Shown piece after piece: positions 56,489 through 64,000 of a stretch of DNA of 64,000 bases. The notes under the pieces were generated by a model, which was not told the DNA's origin, searched no databases, and saw only the letters and a list, made by a program, of their open reading frames with translations. The stretch covers positions 203,857 through 267,856 of the forward strand of contig NW_008705576.1 of the NCBI RefSeq assembly GCF_000186865.1. Reading direction: 5' to 3'. The position numbers and the translations under genes are program-made. The DNA is from Aureococcus anophagefferens. Lineage: Eukaryota > Sar > Pelagophyceae > Pelagomonadales > Pelagomonadaceae. Each line of letters starts with the position of its first letter. Position 1 is the first letter of the stretch.

Positions 56489-58453
56489 ATGGCGCCCATG
56501 TCTCTGGCCGAGCTCGCGGCCCTGCCGCTCAGCACGAAGAAGTCGGAATACGACGAGATCGAATCGGAGCTGGAGCTGCGCGGCTCCTCCGAGTTCTTAC
56601 CGTTCGACCTACCGTTCGACGACGCGGAACCGTTGGAGGGCGACGACGAGCCGCTCCCCGCGACGTCGACGCTCGTGAGCGTCGCGTCCCTCGACGATGA
56701 CGACACGCCTCAACGCCGCGACGCGACGCCGCTCCACGGCTTCGCCGAGGAGGACCTCACGTCGCCGCCGCCGCCGCCGGACGACGCGCCGGCCGCCGAC
56801 GACTCGCCGCGCGACCAGCCGGCGCTCGGCCGCGTGCGCAACAGCCCGACGTCGCCGGAGCCCGCGCGCGGCCGCGCGCCGCGGAGCCCCGACGAGCGCG
56901 GCGACGACGGCGCCGACGACGAGCCCGCGCGCGGCCGCGTGAAAAACAGCCCCGAGGAGCCGGCCCTCGGCCGCGTGCGCAACTCGCCGACGTCGCCGGC
57001 GAGCCGCAAGTCCCTGTCGCCGGCGAGCCGCCGGGCCTTCGCGCCGGGCGGCCCCGTCGTCGCGAGCCCGTTCCCGCCGAAGGCTCCCCAGCCCAACTTC
57101 CCCGCGTCGCCGCCCGGGAGCCCCGGCGCGGCGCCCGCGTCGCCGCCCCCCGCGAGCCCGCCGAGCTTCCGGGGCTTCGAGGCGAGCCCGGCGCCGTCGC
57201 CGAAGGCGCCCGCGGCGCGGTCGCTCGGCGCGTTCGTGGAACCGCGGCCGCTCGCCGCCGTCGTCGTCGCGCGGCCGCCGGAGCCGGAGCCGGAGCCGGA
57301 GCCGGCCCGTCGCGCGCCGCGGCCGGAGGTCGCGCGCCTCGAGGCGCGCATCGAGGAGCTCCAGGGCGCGGCGGCCGCCGCGGACCGGTCCGCGGCGCAG
57401 GCGAGCGCGTCGCTCCGCTACGCGGAGGCGGCGAAATTGGAACTCGAGGACGAGCTCGCGCGGTCCCGCGCGGCCCAGCGCGAGCTCCGCGACGCCTGCC
57501 GCGAGACGTCGGAGCGCCTTGGCCAGGAGACGGCGGACCTGGGGCTCGCGCGGCGCCGCATCCGCGAGCTCCAGGCGGCGCTCGAGGCCGCGGAGCTCTC
57601 GTCGGGCAAGGCCTGGGACGCGGCGACGGAGGCGCGCGCCGAGGCGGAGCGCTGGCGCGAGGCCCACGGCGACGCCGCGGACGCGCTCAACGCGGCGAAC
57701 GCGAAGCACGCGGAGCTCGCGGCCGCGCTCCGGCGCAGAGGGCGGAGCCGGAGCCCGCCGCCGCGCGACGAGCCGCCCCGCGGCGTTTCGGACCGCGGCC
57801 CGCCGGAGCCGCCGCGGCCGACGACGCTCGCGGCCTACGCGGGGCCCGCCGCGGCGCCGCTCGCGCGCTACGCCGAGGACGACGCGCCGCGGCGGCGCGC
57901 GGAGCCGGAATCGCGGTGGCGCGCCGAGCCGGAACCGCAGTCGCGGTGGCACGCGGAGCCGGAACAACAATCGCGGTGGCACGCCCAGCCGGAGCCGTCG
58001 CGGTGGCACGCCGACCCGGCGCCGGCCGACCCGGACCCGCCCGCGCCGTCGCCACCGGAGCCGCCGGCCGCGCCGCCGTCGCCGCCCGCGGGCGCGCGGC
58101 CGCCGGAGCGCGGCTTCCGCGCCAAGGGCGGCGCGCCGGCGTCGCCGACGACCGCCGGCGCGCCGCTGCGAGCCCGCGCGTTCGGGCGCAACGACAACGC
58201 GCTCTCCGCGGGGAGCCCCTTCGCGACGGACAGAGACCGCGACGCCGTCGACGCGCGCGCGCCCCTGGAGCGGCGCTTGCTGGGCCTCAACCTCGAGCGG
58301 GACCAGCTCGCCACAGAGCTCGCGAAGATGCCGGTCCACGCGCGGTCGTTCAAGGAGAAGCAGCGGCGGCGCCTCGCGGAGGACCGGAAGGCGGATTTGG
58401 ACGCCATGGCGAACCAGCTCAAGTTCGCGCTCCGGGCCACCGCCGTGTCGTAA
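56489..58453 (+). CDS. Low-complexity coiled-coil protein, possible cytoskeletal or flagellar
   Basis: 654 residues from the ATG at 56489. The first 280 residues are Pro/Ser/Asp-rich with repeated short motifs (PALGRVRNSPTSP three times in variants, ARGRVKNSP), likely phosphorylation targets. A coiled coil spans about 285-415. Then repeats of S-R-W-H-A-E-P-E (about 470-510) and a Pro-rich linker. The C-terminal 60 residues (LERDQLATELAKMPVHARSFKEKQRRRLAEDRKADLDAMANQLKFALR) form a charged helix resembling the ends of many axonemal or centrosomal proteins. No enzyme domain. Confidence 0.65.
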   Translation: MAPMSLAELAALPLSTKKSEYDEIESELELRGSSEFLPFDLPFDDAEPLEGDDEPLPATSTLVSVASLDDDDTPQRRDATPLHGFAEEDLTSPPPPPDDAPAADDSPRDQPALGRVRNSPTSPEPARGRAPRSPDERGDDGADDEPARGRVKNSPEEPALGRVRNSPTSPASRKSLSPASRRAFAPGGPVVASPFPPKAPQPNFPASPPGSPGAAPASPPPASPPSFRGFEASPAPSPKAPAARSLGAFVEPRPLAAVVVARPPEPEPEPEPARRAPRPEVARLEARIEELQGAAAAADRSAAQASASLRYAEAAKLELEDELARSRAAQRELRDACRETSERLGQETADLGLARRRIRELQAALEAAELSSGKAWDAATEARAEAERWREAHGDAADALNAANAKHAELAAALRRRGRSRSPPPRDEPPRGVSDRGPPEPPRPTTLAAYAGPAAAPLARYAEDDAPRRRAEPESRWRAEPEPQSRWHAEPEQQSRWHAQPEPSRWHADPAPADPDPPAPSPPEPPAAPPSPPAGARPPERGFRAKGGAPASPTTAGAPLRARAFGRNDNALSAGSPFATDRDRDAVDARAPLERRLLGLNLERDQLATELAKMPVHARSFKEKQRRRLAEDRKADLDAMANQLKFALRATAVS

Positions 58454-58519
58454 GCACGCGGTGATTCTTAGGGTTCTTTCTCTCCGGGCTAATCGCGCCG
58501 GGCGACGGCTACCGCCGGT

Positions 58520-59287
58520 CTACTCGTAGGCGTCGAAGGACCGCGACGACGGCGTCGAGCCGGGCGACACGCAGCACCACGCGTCCTCGCGGTTCGGCCG
58601 CCCGGCCACGGAGGCCGCGCGGACGTCCCAGCCCAGGGCCGCGAGGAGCCGCATCTCCGTCGCGCGGATCTCGCGCGCGTCGAAGCGGCCGCCCGCGAGT
58701 TCCACGACCAGACCCATCAGCGCGCGGCCCGTCTCGCACTCGTGGAACTTGGCGGCGACGAGCAGCGCCGCGAAGACGGTGCGCCGCGCGTCGCGGAAGT
58801 CGTTCGCGAGGCCCACGCGGACGGCGTACATGACGACGTCGCGCGTCGTCTCCATCGTCGCCGCCATGAGCTTCGGCGCGTTGAGCGACAGCCACCGCAT
58901 CTGCAGGTCCGCGAACTCGACGAGCTCGACGCGGTTCGGCGCCCAGGCCGCCGCGGCGTCGTCGCCGCCGTCGTCGAGGTGCAACGCGCCGAGGGACCCG
59001 AGCGACGAGTCGCCGTCGGACTCCGAGTCCGTGACGGCGCGCGCGGGGCCGAGCACGACGCGGACGACGCGGCCGTCCGCGGGCGCGTCGTCCCGCGGCG
59101 GCGACCCGTCGCGCTGCGACGACCAGCTCCCGGCGCGGTCCCGCGCCACGCGCACGGTCGACGCGAAGGGCGGCTCGTCGAGGCCCGGCTCGTAGGAGCC
59201 GACGAACCAGTCGTCGTCGTCGTCGGACTCGTCGCTCGAGTAGTAGGCGTGGCGGTCGAGGGCCCACGACATTTGAGATCGATGCAT
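58520..59287 (-). CDS. Cyclin-box protein
   Basis: 255 residues from the ATG at 59287; a second ATG at 59272 (MSWALDRHAYYSSDES) is also possible. The N-terminal half is acidic and Ser-rich. The second half (about 135-240) has cyclin-box helices: VVMYAVRVGLANDFRDARRTVFAALLVAAKFHECE...FDAREIRATEMRLLAALGWDVRAAS, where the small-residue helix, the AAKFHE and the E-x-x-L-L-x-x-L-x-W-D segment are diagnostic. Only one box is evident, as in Pho80/U-type cyclins. The partner CDK and cell-cycle role are not shown by the sequence. Confidence 0.75.
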   Translation of the reverse strand: MHRSQMSWALDRHAYYSSDESDDDDDWFVGSYEPGLDEPPFASTVRVARDRAGSWSSQRDGSPPRDDAPADGRVVRVVLGPARAVTDSESDGDSSLGSLGALHLDDGGDDAAAAWAPNRVELVEFADLQMRWLSLNAPKLMAATMETTRDVVMYAVRVGLANDFRDARRTVFAALLVAAKFHECETGRALMGLVVELAGGRFDAREIRATEMRLLAALGWDVRAASVAGRPNREDAWCCVSPGSTPSSRSFDAYE

Positions 59288-59492
59288 CAAACGGTGGTTC
59301 GACGACGATTGCGATTGTATTGCAGCGAGTGTGCTACTCCGCGTGCGACGTATTGCGATGGCTTTTTTGCGACGCGATTGCCGTCGAGCCCGCGCGACGG
59401 GTCGCAACGGATTAGTGCCGATCTTCAAAAGCGAGTCGAACTGCTCGTTCGTTGAAGCTACTTGAAGTCGAGTAATCGATGGAGCTGCCCAT
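59288..59492. promoter_or_regulatory. Divergent intergenic region
   Basis: 205 bp between the cyclin-box gene and the zinc-finger membrane protein. AT-richer than the coding flanks. A 5-codon upstream open frame (ATG at 59479, stop at 59494) overlaps the ATG at 59493. Confidence 0.4.
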
Positions 59493-60270
59493 ATGAATGA
59501 GGTACCATCCGCCGCCTACCTGGTAGCCTTACTCCCGCTGCTCGTCGCGCTCGGCCTCGTCGTCGCGACGTCGCTCGTCAGCGGCCGCGCGGAGCGCACG
59601 CGCAAGCGGCAGCAACGCACTGCTCGAAAGCCTGCCAAGGCTCCGACATCCAAGCCGCGGCGGAGCGCGAGGCCCATGGGCGCCGGCGCCGTCGCGCCGC
59701 CCGGCGCGGCCGACGCCGGCCCCGCCGTCGACGCGGACACGGCCGCGCAGATCCGCGCGTTGATGGACGCGGCGCGCGCGAAGCTCGCGGAGGGCGACGG
59801 CGACGGCGCGATCGCCTGCGCGCTCGCGGCGGCCAGCGTCCTGCATCCGTGACGGTTTTCGAGAGATTTTTACCGGGAAAACGATGAAAAATCGTTACCG
59901 ACGCATGTGGTAGGCGGCGGCCAAGCTCGGCAGCGGCGGCGACGAGGACGTAATGAAGCGCCAGCTTGACGCTGCGAAGCGGACCGCCGAGCGCCAGCGG
60001 CGCGAGCAGCGGGCGATCCGGCCGGACCTGACCGAGGACGAGGCCGCGGAGCTCGCGGCGGCGCGCGCGGTCTGCGACGACCTCCTCGAGCGGTCCTCGA
60101 TCCTCGGCGACGGCGGCCACAGCGAGCTCCTCCAGGACGCCTTCGAGGACGGCTCCTCCGTCGTCTGCGTGCGCTGCGGCGACCTCGTCGCGCGCGCGCG
60201 CTGGGACGCGCACCGGACGACGTGGTGCCGCATGATCCCCGACGACGACGACGACGACGAGAGTTCGTAA
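59493..60270 (+). CDS. Membrane-anchored protein with C2HC zinc finger
   Basis: Two exons, 59493-59825 and 59914-60270, 229 residues, joined across mini-introner C1. An N-terminal helix (AAYLVALLPLLVALGLVVATSLV) is followed by a basic linker, a helical pair (AQIRALMDAARAKLAEGDGDGAIACALAAAKLG), a charged coiled region (MKRQLDAAKRTAERQRREQR) and near the end C-V-R-C-x11-H-x4-C (about 200-220), a C2HC finger. The tail is a Ser/Asp run. Splicing removes an in-frame stop and restores I-A-C-A-L-A-A-A-K-L-G. Function unknown; the zinc finger suggests protein or ubiquitin binding. Confidence 0.7.
59834..59913 (+). mobile_element. Mini-introner family C, copy C1
   Basis: About 80 bp. The 10-mer GCGGCGGCCA occurs at 59826-59835 and 59914-59923, consistent with an 8-bp duplication plus chance match. 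Intron 59826-59913 (88 bp), GC-AG. Ends are imperfect inverted repeats (TGCATCCGTGACGGTTTT against AAAATCGTTACCGACGCA). The internal TTCGAGAG and ACCGGGAAAACGAT are shared with copy C2. Confidence 0.8.
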
Positions 60271-60433
60271 CGCTTTTTCCAGAAAAACTTAGCCGTACGC
60301 CGCGGGCCGGTGGAGCTCGTGCCGCATGATCCCCGACGACGACGACGAGAGTTCGTAACTTTGAAGACTTTTTCCAGACCGTCTCTTCGGAAAAAATTAC
60401 TAGCCGTACGCCGCGGGCCGGTGGAGCTCGTCG
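60226..60433. repeat. Segmental duplication across two convergent gene ends
   Basis: GTGCCGCATGATCCCCGACG...GAGAGTTCGTAAC, the end of the zinc-finger gene, recurs at about 60322-60359. AGCCGTACGCCGCGGGCCGG...GAGCTCGT, the end of the calpain gene, occurs at about 60293-60322 and 60403-60432. The second unit has an extra ~30 bp containing an inverted repeat (GAAGACTTTTTCC...). Confidence 0.85.
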
Positions 60434-62837
60434 CCGGGCCGCAGCGGCGGGTCGTGGAAGACGGACGAGAACCGCGCGACCTCGACGCGCGACGCGTAGG
60501 CGAGGCGGAAGCTCGGCCGCGTGGGCACGACGACGCACAGGAGCTGCTCCGTCCGCGGCGGGACCGCGTCGACGACGCGGACCGCGCCCGCGCCGCGCGA
60601 GAGCGCGCAGCCCGCGAGCTCCGTGAATTCGAGCGTCACCGTCGCCGTGTCGGAAGCGTTCGCGTTCGACGCGACGAGCAGCGTCGCCAGGCCGCACTTG
60701 GCCGCCGAGAGCCGGAGGCCGTGGAAGTAGCGCGGGTTGTCGTCGCCGCGCGCGAGCTGGCGGAGCGCGGCCGCGAGAGCCGCGGGTTCTAAGACCGCCG
60801 GCGCGGCGTCGAGCGCGTCGCGCGAGAGCACCGCGAGATTCACGTCGACGGCCGACGGCGCGAGGCAGAGCGGCGCGACGACGTGGACGAGGTCGTCGTC
60901 GCCGCCGCCGACCCAGGTCCCCAGCGCCGTCGCGGCGCCGCCGGCGACGGCCGCGGAAGCGACCGCGTGGACGCCCGTCACCGCGTCGGCGCCGCAGCGC
61001 CCGCGCCGCAGGGCGCGCCGCGACGCGCGCAGCACCAAAACGCAGGCGTCGGGCCCGTCGGCGCGCGGCCGCTCCAAGCAGACGGCCGCGGGCGCGCGCG
61101 CGCGGCTCCGGAGCGCGAGGCACGGCGCGCCGGCGGCGGCGACCGAAAACCCCGCGCGCGCCGCGGCGCGGAGGTCGCCGGCCCAGGCGCTCCGGTCCTC
61201 GCAGAAGGACACGCGCGAGAAGTAGCGCTCGAGGTCGGCGAAGGACAGCCACTGCGTCGACGGGTCCGGCGCGCCGCGGCTCCTCAACGCGTCGCCGAGT
61301 TCCCGGGGCCGCCGCGCGAGGTCCGCCGCGGACCAGTCGCCGGCCCAGGACCGCTGGAGCGCGTCGCCGTGGGGGTCCCGCAGCCGCACGAGGCGGCTCA
61401 CGGTCCCGCCCAGGTCCGTGAGCTCGACGACGTCGACGACGCTGTACGCGTGGCGCTGATTCAAACCCACGGCGTTGAGCCGCGCCGCGTCGGTCCGCGC
61501 GGACGCGCAGCACACGGCCCTCGCCTCGACGAGCGACAGCAGCGTGAGCCACAAGACATCGCGCTTGTCCTCGACGCTCCCGCCCTGCGCGTCGTGCAGG
61601 TCGAGCGAGTGGTCGCCGCAGGGCCAGCCCGTGAGGAGCGCGAGCGCGCTCCGCACGTGGCCGCCGCTCAGGAGCTCGTAGCCGCCGTAGACCTTCGCCG
61701 CGGCCTTCTCCACGAGCGCGGGCCAGAGCGCGCCGTCGACGCCCGCGAAGCAGGGCCGGCCTCGCAGCGTCGGCAGCGAGTCGTCGACGACGACGAGGCG
61801 CCAGAGCCCGAAGCAGCAGAGGCGCACGACGTAGCAGCCCCGCTTGTTCGCCGCGTGGGGCTGGCCGGGGAAGAGCGCCGCCACCGTCGCCGCGTCGCTC
61901 GCCGCCAAGACCGCCGCCGCGGAGAGGAGCCTGGGCAGGACAAGAGTGCGAAATTCCCAACTTCAAAGGCTCCGATCTCGGCCGGTTTCCACTCGTTTCG
62001 GCTGATTTTTGGACGAGCGATCATCTCTCGGAATGGTCTCGAAGCGTGGATGCTTTTTCCAGAACGGGCGCGCGCGGAACACTCACATTGAAGCGACGTT
62101 GAATCACCCTTGTCCTGCCCTGAGAGGAGCCAGCACGTGCCGAGCCGACCCTGCTTCACGTCCGCGGCGCGGGGCCCGCCGCCGGCGCCCCAGGGCCCGG
62201 ACCGCGGCGCGAAGCGCGACCCGCGCGCCCAGTCGGCGGCGACGGCGTCGCCGCAGGGCACGGGCCGCGGCGGGAAGGCGTCGTCGGCGAAGGACGAGCG
62301 CGCGTCGAGCGCCGCCGCCGCGGTCTCGAGGAGCGCCTCCGCCGCGGCGTCGCTCCAGGCCGACGGCGGCTCGAGGCGGAGCGCGGAGGCGCCGGCCGCC
62401 GGAACCGCCTCGAGCGGCCGCGCGATCGCCGCGGGCAGCGCCGCGGGCCGCGCCTCGGAAGCGACGAGCGCCCGCGCGAGCGCCGCGTCCGAGGAGGACC
62501 GCGCATCGCTGCCGCCCTCGGCCGCGAGGGCCCGCGCGAGCGCCGCGTCCGACGCGGTCCGCGCGCGATGCGCGGCGCCGTCGCCCGCCGCGAGCGCGCG
62601 CGCGAGCGCCGCGTCGCCCGGCGGCGCGTCGGACAGCGCGCGCGCAAGCGCCCGGTCCCGGTCCTCGGCGGCGCGCGCGCGCGCCGCGTCCTCCGCCACC
62701 AGCGCGCGCGCGAAGGACTCGTCGCCTGAGACATCACCAACAAACTGGCGGCGCGCCGCCGCCTCGGACCGCGGCGCAGCGCGCGGCGGCGCGCCGCCGC
62801 CGAAGAGCGCCGCCTCCTGCGCGGCCCAGTCCGACAT
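60400..62837 (-). CDS. Calpain-like cysteine protease with UIM-like repeats
   Basis: Two exons, 62837-62131 and 61930-60400, 745 residues, across introner B5. The N-terminal part has four to five repeats of (S/D)DAALARALAA, resembling ubiquitin-interacting motifs. The calpain core begins KQGRLGTCWLLSAAAVLAASD, with catalytic C235; the intron splits the next codon (W236). The catalytic His is H396 in NQRHAYSVVDV. The usual Asn site (LRNPWG) reads LRDPHG, so Asn is replaced by Asp421. Two beta-sandwich-like domains fill the C-terminus. The substitution leaves activity uncertain; it may be a regulatory or weakly active member. Confidence 0.85.
61931..62122 (-). mobile_element. Introner family B, copy B5 (opposite orientation)
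   Basis: 192-bp element, perfect duplication AGAGGAGC at 61923-61930 and 62123-62130. Gene-strand intron 62130-61931 (200 bp), GC-AG (donor GCTCCTCT). Its internal sequence is inverted relative to B1-B4 with respect to the gene, yet the acceptor end is still CTGCCCAG and the donor end CAGGGCAG. Confidence 0.93.
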
Positions 62838-62962
62838 TGTGTGCGTTGGTGTTAGGTCAGCGCCACGCGCATGTCGCCTGGGTTTTCACCATAAGAGCTT
62901 GTGGCAAGAGCTAGCAAGCCTCCTTGCAGCTACGTTGCCCCAACAAACAACATCAGCAGACC

Positions 62963-63571
62963 TCACGCGATAAGGCAGGACGTCGACTTCCGCCGCGCCT
63001 CCTCCTTGGCGATGGCGGACCAGAGCGTCATGGCGGCGAGGGCCTCGGGCTTGGAGATGCGGCCGTTCTCGTTCCAGTCGCTGAACTCCGTGACCTTCTC
63101 GAAGAGCTCGTCGGTGAGTTGGATGATGGTCGTCGTCCAGTCGCCCGCGTCGTAGGCGCGCTTGTCCGCGTTGGCCTCCTCGATGGCGACGAGCGCCTTC
63201 TTGAACTGGTCGCGGTCGAAGTAGCCGCTCTTGTCCGCGTCGTGGTCCGCGAAAATTTTGTCGACGTCCTCGCTCTTGCTGGACCAGTAGTGGTAGTGCT
63301 TGTTCATGGCGCCCATGTGGCAGACGCCGACCTGGCCGTCGGGGTTCTCGGGGAAGATGCTGTGGTGCACGTAGTCGACGCCGTCGTCCGTCGGCGGGTC
63401 CGACGGGTTCATCTTCTCCAGGAGCAGCTTCAGCGCCGCCTTGTCGAGGCTGCCGCTGCCGCCGTCGACCTCGCCGAAGAGCTTCACGGCCTCCTTCTCG
63501 CGCTGGGCGCGCTTCCGCTCCATGAGGATCGCCCGCTCCCTGCGCTTCGCGGCGAGCGTCGCCATCGCCAT
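62963..63571 (-). CDS. EF-hand calcium-binding protein with CaaX-like end
   Basis: 202 residues from the ATG at 63571 (MAMATLAAKRRERAILMERKRAQREKEAVKLF). A canonical EF-hand loop D-H-D-A-D-K-S-G-Y-F-D-R lies near residues 107-118, and a second EF-hand-like loop D-W-N-E-N-G-R-I-S-K-P-E near 173-184. A degenerate one may lie at FGEVDGGSGSLDKAALKLLL. Between them is a conserved-looking HHSIFPENPDGQVGVCHMGAMNKHYHYW. The protein ends C-L-I-A, which fits a CaaX prenylation box. Likely a membrane-associated calcium sensor. Confidence 0.8.
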   Translation of the reverse strand: MAMATLAAKRRERAILMERKRAQREKEAVKLFGEVDGGSGSLDKAALKLLLEKMNPSDPPTDDGVDYVHHSIFPENPDGQVGVCHMGAMNKHYHYWSSKSEDVDKIFADHDADKSGYFDRDQFKKALVAIEEANADKRAYDAGDWTTTIIQLTDELFEKVTEFSDWNENGRISKPEALAAMTLWSAIAKEEARRKSTSCLIA

Positions 63572-63846
63572 GGTCCTCCGGGGGCGACGCAGCCCCGGCG
63601 AGGCTGCCCCGCGTGCCCGCGACCGGTGGAGCGCGGCCGACGAGCCGCCGCGGCGCGCAACGGGCGCGCGAGAACGCAGGAAAAGTGCGATGCAACGCCG
63701 CGCAGGTCGGCGATGCCGGGCAGCGTGCTTGGGTGTGTCAACGTTGACTAGATGTTGCCTGTACAGCTGTGGCAAGCCTCGTCTTCTCCCTCCGCCGCGC
63801 CGGCGCCGACGCATCGTCTCCTCCTCTCGCAGCGCACCGCACAGCC
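63572..63846. promoter_or_regulatory. Divergent intergenic region
   Basis: 275 bp between the EF-hand gene (minus) and the gene starting at 63847 (plus). The EF-hand frame stays open upstream, but as Arg-rich text. No motif recognised. Confidence 0.35.
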
Positions 63847-64000
63847 ATGTCGTCGACGGCGAGATCACCGAAGCGCACGACGACGCCCGTAACAGCGCCG
63901 CAGACGCTGACGAAGGAGCAGTCTCTCGCCGCCGTGCTCGTGGCCTACGCGGCGCTCAAGGCCGGCGCGGGCTCGTCCTTCACGCAGATGGTCTGCAGCG
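63847..64000 (+). CDS. Unidentified gene, 5' part only
   Basis: 51 codons from an ATG at 63847 to the window edge: a basic Ser/Thr/Pro-rich start (MSSTARSPKRTTTPVTAPQ), then EQSLAAVLVAYAALKAGAGSSFTQM. Too short to identify. Confidence 0.4.
   Translation, partial: MSSTARSPKRTTTPVTAPQTLTKEQSLAAVLVAYAALKAGAGSSFTQMVCS

Noticed and set aside
1..64000. CRISPR arrays, bacterial operons, tRNA or rRNA genes
   Set aside because: No regularly spaced short repeats, no tRNA cloverleaf or rRNA-like tract was recognised; gene content is eukaryotic.

Overview
The window looks like nuclear DNA of a very GC-rich, gene-dense microalga, most likely a marine stramenopile of the pelagophyte type (Aureococcus-like). 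The pointers are: strong GC at third positions outside one AT-rich insertion; eukaryotic gene families (RNase P p30, beta-tubulin, calpain, BTB, MYND, cyclin, ABC1 kinase); a signal-peptide leader cut before Phe on a triose-phosphate translocator, as used for secondary red plastids; Thr/Pro linkers with small Cys-rich modules typical of stramenopile surface proteins; and, most telling, introner elements of the kind described from Aureococcus. The species assignment is an inference.

About 39 genes are packed on both strands, mostly with gaps of 10-350 bp. From left to right: a >2,036-residue secreted/membrane metalloprotease with PDZ and SH3 domains (1-6731, minus); small F-box-like, MYND and Sec14-like genes (6.9-10.3 kb); an ABC1 kinase and a plastid TPT translocator in divergent arrangement (10.4-14.5 kb); an AT-rich truncated retroelement beside an ankyrin gene (14.7-16.9 kb); DUF1995, a secreted protein and RPP30 (17-21.5 kb); a giant VCBS/Cys-rich membrane receptor (21.6-26.4 kb); a hybrid histidine kinase with three introners (26.6-29.4 kb); an exostosin-translocator fusion (29.7-32.5 kb); ankyrin, ASCH, Hsp110-TPR, Sec14, sarcosine-oxidase-like and C69 peptidase genes (32.6-44.3 kb); a PDZ-SANT-PDZ-ubiquitin-like protein, a 2OG oxygenase candidate and a formamidase-like hydrolase (44.5-49.3 kb); membrane, BTB, PG-rich, TPR and tubulin genes (49.4-56.2 kb); and coiled-coil, cyclin, zinc-finger, calpain and EF-hand genes (56.5-63.6 kb).

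The main unusual system is the set of 14 introner insertions. They fall into three families: A, 203 bp, 7 copies; B, 192 bp, 5 copies; C, about 50-80 bp, 2 copies. Nearly all are flanked by 8-bp target-site duplications. The intron donor dinucleotide is the first two bases of the duplication, and the acceptor AG is the end of the element's terminal inverted repeat. Splicing this way restores the pre-insertion reading frame at every site checked. Half of these introns start with GC instead of GT, set by the target. Families A and B share a core of about 45 bp, and elements work in both orientations. Several sit inside catalytic motifs (calpain Cys-Trp, just before the GHSAGG nucleophile, the histidine-kinase receiver), so precise splicing is needed for function.

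Many long open frames in this GC-rich DNA are antisense or shifted shadows and are left out. Frames whose only upstream start is GTG or TTG were trimmed to the first plausible ATG. Exon joins were worked out by eye and are unconfirmed by transcripts.
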